DNA of 64,000 nt from Pseudobdellovibrionaceae bacterium (GCA_023898385.1 CP060220.1:682001-746000), one strand, 5' to 3'. Counted from the stretch's first letter, positions 24,849-33,057 are shown. Numbers and translations: made by a program. The notes: generated by a model from the sequence alone, not told the origin.

Positions 24849-25118
24849 ATGAATTTATCTAAAAATGATTTAGCTTTAATGAAAATTGTCTCTTTGGGAA
24901 TTTTAATTCTTTGTGGAATTTTTGTTTTGGAATCTATTGAAAAGTCCAAGCATGATACAAGCCTATTAGAAGAAGCTAAGATTAGCAATTCGGAGTGCCA
25001 AGAGAAAGTTAAGATTGAAAGGAAGAACTCTTTCAATGAGGGGTTTTATAGGGCCTTTCAAATTACTTTGAGTCCTCAATTCAAACAAAATGAGAACCAA
25101 AAAGATGAAAATCGTTAA
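24849..25118 (+). CDS. Small membrane-anchored protein
   Basis: The 89-residue product has one N-terminal membrane helix (about residues 12-29) and a charged, helical remainder with one Cys (SECQEK). It starts six bases after the glycine-zipper stop and overlaps the next gene by 29 bases. A Rz- or exclusion-like accessory role is conceivable, but no family is recognised and no endolysin neighbour is present. Confidence 0.6.
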   Translation: MNLSKNDLALMKIVSLGILILCGIFVLESIEKSKHDTSLLEEAKISNSECQEKVKIERKNSFNEGFYRAFQITLSPQFKQNENQKDENR

Positions 25119-25452
25119 GCGGATTTTACTTGGAGATAACCAGGCAAGCTCGGTCACTCAACTGACCGAAAAGTTGAGACAGGATTCTTGTAAAGTCGAT
25201 GCATCGAAAGTTGTAAACGAGATTCTGGAACTTTTCTTTAAGAAGTATGAATCAACGGAGTTCAAAACTTTAAGAGAAAAATTCTTTGATAAGAAAAACT
25301 ATCTCAAGCAGCTCATTAGTCATGCCTCAAGTGACGAAATTGACGAGTCAATTAAACAGTATTTAAGCCAAACAAGGCCCGTCAAAAAACGTGGCAGGAA
25401 ATCAAAGTCATCAAATATCCCAATAAATAATGAAGAAGCTGCAAGCTCCTGA
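25090..25452 (+). CDS. Hypothetical soluble basic protein
   Basis: The 120-residue product lacks a signal peptide. Residues about 35-85 are predicted helical and acidic-basic mixed, and the C-terminus VKKRGRKSKSSNIP is a basic, AT-hook-like stretch (GRKSK). A DNA-binding role is possible. ATG 25105 is an alternative start. The overlap on both sides with neighbouring frames is 23-29 bases, suggesting a tightly packed operon. No family recognised. Confidence 0.55.
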   Translation: MRTKKMKIVKRILLGDNQASSVTQLTEKLRQDSCKVDASKVVNEILELFFKKYESTEFKTLREKFFDKKNYLKQLISHASSDEIDESIKQYLSQTRPVKKRGRKSKSSNIPINNEEAASS

Positions 25453-25759
25453 AGAGTATTGGCGATTAGATGATGAAGAGAAAAAGAAATTACTTAACCA
25501 ATGCGGCCCTGATGGGCCGCTTAATTCTGTTGTGCCAAATCATTTGCTTGGACTAAACATTTCTGACCAGTGCGATGTCCACGATTTCATGTTTTCAAAG
25601 GCACAAAATAGTGAGGATTTTAAGGAGGCTGATAAGGTGTTTTTAAAGAACATGATGACGCATATCGAAAATAACCCTAGCTCGCTCTCTATTTGGCGTA
25701 AAATGCTCGCTTATATCTATTTTGGCGCAGTAAGGATATATTCATGGTTTCAGAAATAA
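25430..25759 (+). CDS. Phospholipase A2-like CxxHD small protein
   Basis: This 109-residue protein has CGPDGPLNSVVPNHLLGLNISDQCDVHDFMF near residues 25-55. The order CGP...VPN...DQCxxHDxM fits the catalytic helix of PLA2-like folds, where His-Asp activates water and a Cys helps brace the loop. Related small proteins occur in phages and mobile elements. A predicted amphipathic helix ends the protein (WRKMLAYIYFGAVRIYSWF), which could bind membranes. No signal peptide is present, so it is cytoplasmic or released otherwise. Activity is inferred from motif only. Confidence 0.6.
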   Translation: MKKLQAPEEYWRLDDEEKKKLLNQCGPDGPLNSVVPNHLLGLNISDQCDVHDFMFSKAQNSEDFKEADKVFLKNMMTHIENNPSSLSIWRKMLAYIYFGAVRIYSWFQK

Positions 25760-25766
25760 ATGACTT

Positions 25767-25791
25767 GATAGTAGATAAAATATCTACTATC
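25767..25791. promoter_or_regulatory. Long perfect dyad before an XRE gene
   Basis: Arms of 11 bases (GATAGTAGATA and its complement) flank a 3-base AAA centre. The dyad ends 15 bases before TTG 25806 and just before its AAGGAGG ribosome site. It is very likely the autoregulatory operator of the XRE protein. Confidence 0.7.
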
Positions 25792-25805
25792 ATAAGGAGG
25801 AAATA

Positions 25806-26039
25806 TTGGCTGGAAGTGCTGTGGAATTGAAGAGAAAGATTCTGGATAAAATTGAAGTTGAGATGAAAAAAAATGGAATGAGCCAAGGTGAACTTGGCCG
25901 ACAATTGGGTGTGAAACGAACTGATATAAATAGATACTTAAGGGGTACAAATACTGCCGTCAGTCTAGAACGTATTATTGAGATGGCCGAAACAGTTGGT
26001 TTGGAAATTGATGTGACAATAAAAAAGAAGAAAGGATAA
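25806..26039 (+). CDS. XRE-family HTH regulator
   Basis: The start is TTG 25806 after a strong AAGGAGG. The 77-residue product is a single XRE domain: MSQGELGRQLGVKRTDINRYLRG (about residues 25-47) is the helix-turn-helix. It resembles antitoxin-like HTH proteins (HigA-type), but no toxin gene is adjacent. With the dyad just upstream it is probably an autorepressor, and it lies right before the integration module, so it could control excision. Confidence 0.85.
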   Translation: MAGSAVELKRKILDKIEVEMKKNGMSQGELGRQLGVKRTDINRYLRGTNTAVSLERIIEMAETVGLEIDVTIKKKKG

Positions 26040-26057
26040 CTCATACCCAACGAAGAT

Positions 26058-26351
26058 TTGGGAAGAGATTGTCGGAGTTGCGATACATTTAAAAAATGGA
26101 ACCAATTCCATAAAAAGAAAACTGGTCAAAATGGATATGATAGTCGCTGCAAGAAATGTCAAAGAATAGAAAGAGTGACAAGAAACAAATTGGTGAAAGA
26201 AAAAATGAAATCCAAGAAGACAATGATTATAGACAGCGAAAAATTGACGGTAGAATCTGTTCTTGTGGGTCAACCAAACCGGAAAACTGTTGATGAGATT
26301 TCGATGATTATTGCAAATTCCTATAAAAACCGAGGGATTGCCAATGGCTAG
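26058..26351 (+). CDS. Zinc-ribbon (CxxC...CxxC) small protein
   Basis: Start at TTG 26058. Within its first 40 residues are CRSC and CKKC pairs around a basic, aromatic stretch (WNQFHKKKTGQNGYDSR). The order CxxC-W-F-K-GY-CKKC is common in small phage and element proteins beside recombinases or HNH enzymes. It lacks HNH catalytic residues. It should bind zinc and perhaps DNA. The stop overlaps the recombinase start by eight bases, so it may assist recombination or serve as a directionality factor; inference only. Confidence 0.6.
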   Translation: MGRDCRSCDTFKKWNQFHKKKTGQNGYDSRCKKCQRIERVTRNKLVKEKMKSKKTMIIDSEKLTVESVLVGQPNRKTVDEISMIIANSYKNRGIANG

Positions 26352-28119
26352 AAAAAGATTGAGTCATAAAGAAATCAAAAGGTTAGTTTTGAAAGTTGTT
26401 GCTGATTGTAAGGCCATTGCTGACGATCACGTTAAAAGCTGGAAGCCTTTTGATAAAAACTGGTCTACAATTGAAGGGGCTGTATATTTAAGACTTTCGG
26501 ATGATACACAAGTTGCAGTAGAAAGAGGGTCTTTAGAGCAGCAGATTCACATTGCAATTGCAGAGTCTCAGTATCGTTCAGAACAAGAGCGAGTCAATTA
26601 TCGAATCACAGAATTTTATATTGAGCCTGGTATTACTGGAACCCATGATAATCGACCTGAATTTATTCGACTGCAACACAACATAGGACTTAAAAAACAT
26701 CGCTTCATAATTTTTAAGGAAATTTCTCGATTAGTGAGAGATGTTGAAATTTGGAAGCGATTCTTTAAATTGTGTCAAACTTATGATTGCGAAATTTGTA
26801 TTCGTGGGTTGCCTTTTAACCCAAATGATCCCGCATCCATTTTGCAGCTCGATCAGTTAGCTGCCTATGCTGAATTTGAGTCCCGTACTACGTCAAAAAG
26901 AATTAAGGAGAGCAACCACTCGGCATTAATCACTTCTGGAAAGTTTAATGGGAATTTTCCGTTATTAGGGTTTGATGTTGTAAAAAATGAACATGGGGAA
27001 AGTACAGGTGTCTTTAAACCCAATAGTAAGGAGCTTAAACAAGTCGGACTGATAATGTCTGAGTTTTTAAAGGTTGATCGGTATACTACGATTATTGACT
27101 GGTGCAAACAGAGAAATATCAAAAACAAGCGAGGAAAAGAATTTAATCGTGCAAGCATTAAGGCATTGCTTACAAATCCTCGATATATTGGAAAATGGTA
27201 TCGCAATAAACAAAACAAAGGGAAAAGGCAGAATAAATTGATGCCTTATGACCGATTCACTGAGATTCAATTTGATTATGGCTGTGTTGTAGATCAAAAA
27301 CTATGGGATAAGGTTCAAGCCAAAGTTATGGAAATGGATAATTCAAGAGCGAAGGGAACAAATCGTTGCTATCCACTTTCGGGTTTGCTTGAGTTTACGG
27401 ATGGCTCCAGATTTGCGGGAAGCGGAGCTTGGGGGAACAGTTATAAATCTACCTATTATTACAATAAGGACAATAACATCAGGGTCAAAACTGATATTTT
27501 TGAGGGAGAAGCAGAAAAAATTCTTAATCAAATATACTCAGGTGCTTCTGATTACCAAAACAGCATTGCCAATTATATAGGCAAGAAGGACAATACTCTG
27601 TCTGTGACTAGGGAAAAAATTAATGAGGTTGATTTGTTATTAGAGGAAATCAAAGCCAAAAGAGCAAAGCTCGATAGTCGGCTTAGTTTTTTGCTCGAAG
27701 ACGATGACTTGGAAATGGCTCGATCATTTAAGAATGAGTACAAAAATCAGTTCGTCGCCTTGAAAAGCGAAAAAGAAGAACTCAAAAGCAAAAGGAACCA
27801 GCTTCAATTACTGGAAAAACAGCTTCAAGAAGCGCAAGGATTTGGTGAAGAAAAGCAGCTAAAAATCGTGGCTGAAGCCTTAAATTTCGTCAAACAAAAG
27901 GACTTGGTATCTCTCAAGTCCATCTATAAAAAATTGTTTCAAAAAATCATTGTCCAGCCTCTGGACAGCTCCAAAGTTCAATTAAAATTTATTTTTCGGG
28001 AAGCGTCTTCAACCCTTGGCAGGGTTGAGGACATATTCTGCATATTGGTAAAAATGGTGGAGCTGACAGGGATCGAACCTGCGACCTCAACGCTGCCAGC
28101 GTTGCGCTCTCCCAGCTGA
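26344..28119 (+). CDS. Large serine recombinase (ICE integrase)
   Basis: Start set at ATG 26344; product 591 residues. An unusual 45-residue N-terminal extension precedes the resolvase core, where VYLRLSDD places the catalytic Ser at 52. EISRLVRD (about 130) is the usual arginine-containing helix. The recombinase domain and a coiled coil (about 430-510) follow. The place of the zinc ribbon (GLLEFTDGSRFAGSGAWG) lacks the expected Cys, so zinc binding seems lost. The last about 21 codons (GIEPATSTLPALRSPS) lie antisense within tRNA-Ala. Integration in a tRNA is less usual for this enzyme class. Identity is sure. Confidence 0.93.
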   Translation: MARKRLSHKEIKRLVLKVVADCKAIADDHVKSWKPFDKNWSTIEGAVYLRLSDDTQVAVERGSLEQQIHIAIAESQYRSEQERVNYRITEFYIEPGITGTHDNRPEFIRLQHNIGLKKHRFIIFKEISRLVRDVEIWKRFFKLCQTYDCEICIRGLPFNPNDPASILQLDQLAAYAEFESRTTSKRIKESNHSALITSGKFNGNFPLLGFDVVKNEHGESTGVFKPNSKELKQVGLIMSEFLKVDRYTTIIDWCKQRNIKNKRGKEFNRASIKALLTNPRYIGKWYRNKQNKGKRQNKLMPYDRFTEIQFDYGCVVDQKLWDKVQAKVMEMDNSRAKGTNRCYPLSGLLEFTDGSRFAGSGAWGNSYKSTYYYNKDNNIRVKTDIFEGEAEKILNQIYSGASDYQNSIANYIGKKDNTLSVTREKINEVDLLLEEIKAKRAKLDSRLSFLLEDDDLEMARSFKNEYKNQFVALKSEKEELKSKRNQLQLLEKQLQEAQGFGEEKQLKIVAEALNFVKQKDLVSLKSIYKKLFQKIIVQPLDSSKVQLKFIFREASSTLGRVEDIFCILVKMVELTGIEPATSTLPALRSPS

Positions 28120-28130
28120 GCTACAGCCCC
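28055..28130 (-). tRNA. tRNA-Ala(GGC)
   Basis: Read on the minus strand it is a full 76-base cloverleaf with 5' GGGGCTG pairing with CAGCTCC. The anticodon stem CAACG/CGTTG has loop CTGGCAG (anticodon GGC). The T arm contains TTCGATC and the CCA is encoded. It is intact after the element joined its 3' side, as usual for tRNA integration sites. Confidence 0.96.
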
Positions 28131-28152
28131 TTATTCGACTTTTGAAGCGTGA

Positions 28153-28181
28153 TATTTAGCCAGGGTGGCTTGCTGTGGCAA
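28153..28181 (-). promoter_or_regulatory. Sigma70-type promoter of tRNA-Ala
   Basis: On the minus strand TTGCCA and TAAATA are 17 bases apart, with a predicted start near 28146, about 16 bases before the mature 5' end. It lies outside the element, so the tRNA keeps its own promoter after integration. Confidence 0.6.
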
Positions 28182-28291
28182 GGAAATAATATTTTATTGA
28201 AATCCTCGGTGCTTAGCGCATTAATAGGACTTCTGACTTATTTTCAACTCTGACTCTCTCGAGAGCAGGAGAATTATTGGAGGCGACTGTT

Positions 28292-28804
28292 ATGATCGTG
28301 CAGGCAGCAAGTGCTAAGAGATATTTGACAACATGGGTCATTGGGGCGGCATTGCTTTTTGCTAGTGGCGCTCAAGCGAAGGATTTAACAAACCGTTTGG
28401 GCGTGGGGTATACGGACCAGTTTTCGGTGTCCTTGCCCAGTCTTGCCGTTCAATATTATCCCAACCCTCAAATCGGGTTGTCGGCAGCTCTTGGTGTCGA
28501 CACGGTGGAAAATGATTCGAAGTTTGGATTTATGGTGAAGCTTTATCGCATTGTTTTTATGGAAGATAACATGAACTTCTATATGGGAACGGGTGCTGGC
28601 CTTATCAGCGACGAAGACAATGGAAACACCGATACCGGTTTTGAGCTCAACGGCTTTGTTGGAGGTGAGTTCTTTTTGCCTGGCCTTGATAGTCTGGGCC
28701 TTAGTTTTGAAGCGGGTATTGGCGTATCGTCCGTATCCAGCGCTGTTCGGTTTCGCACTTTTGGTGACCATCCCCTTAGAGCGGGCATGATCTTTTACTT
28801 TTAA
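28292..28804 (+). CDS. Outer-membrane beta-barrel protein (OmpW/OmpX size)
   Basis: ATG 28292 is chosen, with TTGGAGG ribosome site eight bases before. The 170-residue product has a signal peptide (cleavage after AQA) and about eight amphipathic strands with glycine-aromatic pattern (FSVSLPSLAVQYY; NFYMGTGAGLI). It ends AGMIFYF, a C-terminal Phe signature for outer-membrane insertion. Its exact function is unknown. It is the first chromosomal gene after the element. Transcription from about 28250 is likely; no clear terminator separates it from ridA. Confidence 0.75.
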   Translation: MIVQAASAKRYLTTWVIGAALLFASGAQAKDLTNRLGVGYTDQFSVSLPSLAVQYYPNPQIGLSAALGVDTVENDSKFGFMVKLYRIVFMEDNMNFYMGTGAGLISDEDNGNTDTGFELNGFVGGEFFLPGLDSLGLSFEAGIGVSSVSSAVRFRTFGDHPLRAGMIFYF

Positions 28805-28819
28805 TGAGGTGTATTTATT

Positions 28820-29200
28820 ATGAAAAAACGTATTCAAAGTGAGTCGGCACCAGCTCCAGTAGGGCCATATTCACAAGCTATTTCGGTGAACGGATTTTTG
28901 TATTGCTCAGGGCAAATTGCCATCGACCCAAAAACAAATGAAGTGCTCAGAGGCTCGGTGACCGATCAGGCCCGTCTTTGTATGGAAAACGTAAAGGCCG
29001 TCCTTGGAGCTGCAAATTTAACTTTTGATAATGTCGTTAAGACGACGATATTTCTCACAAACATGGAAGACTTTTCTTTAGTCAATGAAGTGTATGCTTC
29101 TTATTTTGGCGAGGTGGCTCCGGCTCGGTCGACCGTGGCCGTGTCGGCTTTGCCAAAGGGCGTTGATGTGGAAGTGGAAGTCATAGCCCATCACAATTGA
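28820..29200 (+). CDS. ridA: RidA-family deaminase
   Basis: The 126-residue protein is a typical YjgF/YER057c/UK114 member: PAPVGPYSQAI near the start, LYCSGQIAID, and the late ARSTVAVSALPKGVDVEVEVIA. RidA hydrolyses reactive enamine/imine intermediates from PLP enzymes, and the conserved Arg of the ARSTV segment (about residue 106) is present. It forms trimers in the cytosol. Its length and sequence match the family closely. Neighbours (an outer-membrane protein and a YdcF-type protein) add no specific context. Confidence 0.93.
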   Translation: MKKRIQSESAPAPVGPYSQAISVNGFLYCSGQIAIDPKTNEVLRGSVTDQARLCMENVKAVLGAANLTFDNVVKTTIFLTNMEDFSLVNEVYASYFGEVAPARSTVAVSALPKGVDVEVEVIAHHN

Positions 29201-29209
29201 TCAAACTTT

Positions 29210-29767
29210 ATGGGGCGCTACTTACTTTGGGCCATATTTATTGGAGTGCTGTTGTTGTTCAGTTGGGACTTTTACCATCGAGCACTCACTTTAAGAGCGG
29301 AGCGACCCACATCCTGGGGGGAAGATCACTCTGCCGATTGTGCCATTGTTCTTACTGGCGGCCCAGGTCGGGTTGCTGAGGGGTTTTCTCTTTTAGCGCA
29401 AAGACAAATAAAGAAACTGATTATTTCTGGCGTTTTCCCAAAAGCAAAGTTGCGAGAAATTTTTCCGCAGTGGCCCTACTATGGACAACTAGATGAGCAA
29501 GACGTGGTGCTAGAAAAACGATCGCGCACCACCTACGGGAATGCGCTTCAGTCGTTGCCCATTGTTGAGGCTTTGCACTGCAGGGACTTGGTGCTCATTA
29601 CCACCCGCTTGCATATGCCACGAGCTTTAAGCACATTTCGAGCGGCCTATCCTGAGAACTTTCCCATATACCCCCGCTCGATCATTCGCAATTCTTACGT
29701 TCCCTCCTGGCAAAGCGTCACAGTTGAAGTGGTGAAGTCCATGTTTTATGACCTTTGGGTGTACTAA
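29210..29767 (+). CDS. YdcF/ElyC-like DUF218 membrane protein
   Basis: This 185-residue protein has one N-terminal membrane helix (about 4-19) and the DUF218 domain: CAIVLTGGPGRVAEGFSLL, KLIISGVFP, RSRTTYGNALQS and LVLITTRLHMPRAL. The order GG-R..., S..., E.../TT.N and H.RA matches the SanA/YdcF/ElyC family, whose members act on envelope integrity. Biochemistry is not settled for most members. It overlaps nothing and starts nine bases after ridA, so co-transcription is likely. Confidence 0.8.
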   Translation: MGRYLLWAIFIGVLLLFSWDFYHRALTLRAERPTSWGEDHSADCAIVLTGGPGRVAEGFSLLAQRQIKKLIISGVFPKAKLREIFPQWPYYGQLDEQDVVLEKRSRTTYGNALQSLPIVEALHCRDLVLITTRLHMPRALSTFRAAYPENFPIYPRSIIRNSYVPSWQSVTVEVVKSMFYDLWVY

Positions 29768-29872
29768 AGGTCATCCTCCTTTTGAGATCCACAGAGCTTG
29801 TGTTGTAGCTTCAAAAACACAGCGGTTTGAGTCAGGTAAATTGCCGTTGCTTTCCCACTGGACCTCGACGTT

Positions 29873-29901
29873 TTGGTAGTTGCAGGCCACTTTATTATAT
29901 A
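29873..29901 (+). promoter_or_regulatory. Candidate sigma70 promoter for the mla operon
   Basis: TTGGTA and TATATA lie 17 bases apart, about 60 bases before GTG 29964. The -35 element is imperfect. No other promoter-like pair is evident in the 29768-29963 gap. Confidence 0.4.
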
Positions 29902-29963
29902 GAGATTCAAACCGTTAAGTCCCCCGCCGAATTGGCCGATACGGTATCAAGAGGGGAATTTCT

Positions 29964-30800
29964 GTGGCAAGAATTGCAAATGCACTAATAGGGCGAGTTG
30001 ACAGTGTGGGCCGGAAGGTCATCGACAACATTGAATACACAGTACAGGTGTTGTTAATGATTTATCTTTCGGTGAGAGCGGCCTTTGTCGATCAAGCCCA
30101 AGGGATGCGAACGATATTCAGCGTGATATCAGCACAGATTTATTTCACCGGTTTTCAAGCCATGCCCATTGTGACAAGTCTGGCTCTTGCTTCTGGCGGA
30201 ATTGTAATCATGCAGTCCACGGCCCAGCTGAATTTGCTTGGCGGCGTTGACAACATAGGAAACTTGCTTGTGGTTATCATCGTTCGCGAAGTGGGGCCGC
30301 TTCTAACGGCCCTAATCGTTATTGCTCGTTCGGGCACGGCCGTTGCCTCTGAATTGGGTAATATGCGCGCCAATCGAGAAATCGACGCCCTTGAAGTGAT
30401 GGGGATTGATCCGCTCAGTTACATTGTGTTTCCTCGTATTTTTGGCGGAGTCATCAGTGTCATCTGTCTTGCCTTTTACTTTGTTGCCATCGCCCTACTT
30501 GGCGGATTTGTTGTGAGTCGACTCACAACAGAGATGTCTTTTGCCTTTTACATAGACTCTTTGGCTCAGGCTTTTGCTGCCGAAGATGTGCTTTTATTTT
30601 TACTAAAAAACACCTTTAGCGGGGCCATTATTTTTGCCATTTGCTCTTTTCAGGGGCTTTCTGTGAAAAAGAGCCCCCATGAAGTGCCACAAGTTACCAC
30701 AAAGGCCGTGATGAAAAGTATAATTTATGTGATCGGGTTCAATTTGACGGTGACAACGTTGTTTTACCTCAATCAATTGCGAAAACTGGGAGTGTTTTAA
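29964..30800 (+). CDS. mlaE: MlaE-type ABC permease
   Basis: The 278-residue protein has five to six membrane helices and the MlaE core (about residues 60-270): GFQAMPIVTSLALASGGIVIMQS, then REVGPLLTALIVIARSGTAVASELGNM and ANREIDALEVMGIDPLSYIVFPR. The MlaEFD complex moves phospholipids across the inner membrane to keep outer-membrane asymmetry. The start is GTG. It overlaps mlaF by one base. The 40-residue N-terminal stretch is longer than in some homologs. Family call secure. Confidence 0.92.
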   Translation: MARIANALIGRVDSVGRKVIDNIEYTVQVLLMIYLSVRAAFVDQAQGMRTIFSVISAQIYFTGFQAMPIVTSLALASGGIVIMQSTAQLNLLGGVDNIGNLLVVIIVREVGPLLTALIVIARSGTAVASELGNMRANREIDALEVMGIDPLSYIVFPRIFGGVISVICLAFYFVAIALLGGFVVSRLTTEMSFAFYIDSLAQAFAAEDVLLFLLKNTFSGAIIFAICSFQGLSVKKSPHEVPQVTTKAVMKSIIYVIGFNLTVTTLFYLNQLRKLGVF

Positions 30801-31534
30801 TGGCGAACTTTCCCGTGTTTCAAGATCTTCAATTTAAAGACCTTTCATTGGCTTTTGAAAACGACCAAGTGTTATTCAATGACGTCAATGTGCAGTTGCC
30901 ACTTGAAGAAATAGCTTGGATTCGGGGAGCCAGTGGCGAGGGAAAATCTCAATTGTTAAAAATTATGACGGGACTTTTGATGCCAACAAGGGGAGATTTT
31001 TCAATCAATGGCCAGGGCGTAGGGCAGATGTCTTTTTCTGAAATGCTGCCCTACCGATTGAAGATGGGTTACAGCTTTGATTACGGAGGTCTTTTAGCCA
31101 ACCGAACGATCCATCAAAATCTTTCGCTCCCATTAATGTATCATAAGATTTTTAGTGAAGATGATGTGAACCAAAGAGTTCATGCCATGCTTGAGAGGTT
31201 TTTACTGAGTGATGCGGCAGACCTGCGTCCATCAGAAGTCACTGGCGGTAGTCGAAAGGCGGCATGTGTAGCCCGAGCTTTTCTGGCTGATCCTGAAATG
31301 GTGTTGTTAGATGAGCCCACCATTGGTTTGCGAGCAGAGGCGCAGACGATTTTAGCGGACCTTATATTAGAGCAAAGACAGCGCGGAACACTAAAGCATG
31401 TCTATGTGGCCAGTGCCAATGATGCATTCATGGAACCACTGGCAACAAAAGTGATTGAAATCAGCAATAAAAAATTGGTTTGTAAACCGTCTGTGGGTGT
31501 GGTCGCTCCACTCAGGAAGGTGGCAGAGGGATGA
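30800..31534 (+). CDS. mlaF: MlaF-type ABC ATPase
   Basis: The 244-residue protein has Walker A GASGEGKSQ (about 39-47), Q-loop region MGYSFDYGGLLAN and Walker B MVLLDEPTIGL. The signature loop reads VTGGSRKAACVARA instead of LSGGQ, a divergence also common in MlaF proteins. It drives the MlaE permease. It overlaps the permease start region at ATG 30800 and the MCE gene by four bases, fixing it in the operon. Confidence 0.88.
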   Translation: MANFPVFQDLQFKDLSLAFENDQVLFNDVNVQLPLEEIAWIRGASGEGKSQLLKIMTGLLMPTRGDFSINGQGVGQMSFSEMLPYRLKMGYSFDYGGLLANRTIHQNLSLPLMYHKIFSEDDVNQRVHAMLERFLLSDAADLRPSEVTGGSRKAACVARAFLADPEMVLLDEPTIGLRAEAQTILADLILEQRQRGTLKHVYVASANDAFMEPLATKVIEISNKKLVCKPSVGVVAPLRKVAEG

Positions 31535-32460
31535 GAATAAAATTTAACAAATTCGAAAGAGTCGCTGGAGTCTTTGTGCTTACAGCTGTGGTGGGGTCGG
31601 CTGTGGCCACTGTGGGAATCGCAGTCAAAAAAGGATGGTTTTCATCGAAAATCAGATTTGAGACCCGAATTGAATCTGCTGATGGTTTGCACTCGGGGAC
31701 AGTGGTCAACGTGGCTGGTCTTCGAGCCGGCTCCGTATCTGAAGTGGAACTGCTCTCTGCCGACGAAGTTCTAGTGAAGTTTGATGTGTTTGAGAAGTTT
31801 CATGGTCGAATCAGAGAAGATAGTCGGGTTCGGGTGCTACGCCCATTCATTATTGGTGAGAAGGTTCTTGATATCACCGTGGGGAACGAGAGTCATCCTA
31901 TGGCAAAGCCAGGGGCCGTGCTGGCTTCAGAAAACACTGTGGATATGATGGACCTAATGAGCGGCAAGAAGTTGGGTCCTCTTTTAGGGACACTAGAGGG
32001 GCTTATGGAGAATATGAAAATCTTAGCCGAAGCCTTTGCCGACACAAGGCGAACGCAAGCCTTCGTAGACATGTTCGATGCTCTCACGCCATTGATTAAT
32101 AATATGAATCAGACCTTTGAGAAAACCCCGCGCCTGTTGGGCAACTTTAACGATATGGCCATTGAAGTGGCTCGTATGGTGAACCAATTAAATAAGGTCA
32201 TGCCGCAGATTCTTGAGGAGGCCCCAGAAATGGCTCATCAAGTGCAGGCGGTGATGTTGCATCTAAATACATTGTTGTCCACCCTGGAGCCGGCCATAAA
32301 AGAAGTGGGTCCGGAGTTGCCGCAGGCATCCTTGCGAGCTCTTGAAGCGCTCAACGAGGCCGTCATAGTACTTAAGGCCATGCAAAAAACATTCATGCTG
32401 CGTGGAAGTGTAGAAGATGTGAAAGAAGAAGAAAACAAACGAAAGCCTGCTGAAGAATAA
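31531..32460 (+). CDS. mlaD: MlaD-type MCE protein
   Basis: The 309-residue protein has one N-terminal membrane helix (about 14-35) and an MCE domain starting around residue 43: ARIESADGLHSGTVVNVAGLRAGSVSEVEL, the usual glycine motif for lipid-binding MCE pores. A long helical tail rich in Leu and Asn follows. It binds lipids in the periplasm for MlaEF. Its ATG overlaps the mlaF stop. The tail is longer than in E. coli MlaD, more like other groups. Confidence 0.88.
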   Translation: MRIKFNKFERVAGVFVLTAVVGSAVATVGIAVKKGWFSSKIRFETRIESADGLHSGTVVNVAGLRAGSVSEVELLSADEVLVKFDVFEKFHGRIREDSRVRVLRPFIIGEKVLDITVGNESHPMAKPGAVLASENTVDMMDLMSGKKLGPLLGTLEGLMENMKILAEAFADTRRTQAFVDMFDALTPLINNMNQTFEKTPRLLGNFNDMAIEVARMVNQLNKVMPQILEEAPEMAHQVQAVMLHLNTLLSTLEPAIKEVGPELPQASLRALEALNEAVIVLKAMQKTFMLRGSVEDVKEEENKRKPAEE

Positions 32461-32462
32461 TT

Positions 32463-33035
32463 ATGAGCTCAGAAGCGAGAAAGCAAAATCAAGTGATCTT
32501 TAATCCCAAAGCTCTTGGGCAGTCTCTTTGTGAAATGGGGATGGAGGTCATTTCTGCCGACATGCAACAGGTGGTGAGTCGCTGGTTTCATAGTGAATTT
32601 GATGTGGATCTCTTTGTTTGGGAAGATGAGCGCAAAAATATTATTAAGCAACAGGTGTGTTTTTGTGGGCAGGTGGTGGAGTGGAATATCGTCGAAGGGA
32701 TCCGCACCGGTTTTATCATTGACGAAGAGACGGACAGCGAAGGTCATGCAGAGAGTCAGAGTCGTGTAAAAAATGAACCACCGTCATCCACATCCAGTGA
32801 GGTGATTATCTACGACGATGAGCTACAAGGGGCAGCGCTGAGACAGGCCATCGAGCTTCTCCAATACTCAGACCAAATTAAGGCCGATGATCGCTTGATT
32901 CTTGTCAATAATTTCATCCACGCGCCGCAGATGGACAAAATGAATCCCAAAGAAGTGTTGAAGCAATTTGGGAAAACTCCAAAGGGTTCCTCTGTCAGCT
33001 GGTGGCAAAAACTCCTTAACTTCTTGTCCTCGTAA
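32463..33035 (+). CDS. Hypothetical protein of the mla operon
   Basis: The 190-residue product has no signal peptide. It holds a basic-aromatic N-terminal domain (VSRWFHSEFDVDLFVWEDE; CFCGQVVEWN), an acidic Ser/Glu-rich linker and a C-terminal helical piece. It begins two bases after the mlaD stop, so it probably serves the same operon. I recognise no family. A regulator or lipid-trafficking accessory is possible. Confidence 0.65.
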   Translation: MSSEARKQNQVIFNPKALGQSLCEMGMEVISADMQQVVSRWFHSEFDVDLFVWEDERKNIIKQQVCFCGQVVEWNIVEGIRTGFIIDEETDSEGHAESQSRVKNEPPSSTSSEVIIYDDELQGAALRQAIELLQYSDQIKADDRLILVNNFIHAPQMDKMNPKEVLKQFGKTPKGSSVSWWQKLLNFLSS

Positions 33036-33057
33036 TTTTTTGCGGTGATAATGCCGC

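Larger units (their letters stand above)
1..28130. mobile_element. Right-hand part of an integrative conjugative element inserted at tRNA-Ala
   Basis: This stretch carries type IV secretion genes, an FtsK-like coupling ATPase, XRE regulators, a peptide signalling operon and, at its right end, a large serine recombinase reading into the 3' half of tRNA-Ala. I saw no second copy of the tRNA-Ala 3' end further left, so the left boundary must lie outside the window. The exact right crossover is unknown but should lie inside the tRNA 3' portion. No relaxase of a recognised MOB family is visible here and may lie to the left. The region is visibly more AT-rich than the chromosome to its right. That it is a conjugative element is well supported; its extent and mobility are inferred. 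Confidence 0.8.

Noticed and set aside
28385..28837. Minus-strand frame of 150 codons over the outer-membrane protein gene
   Set aside because: It is a shadow of the plus-strand gene, with no ribosome site and biased composition.
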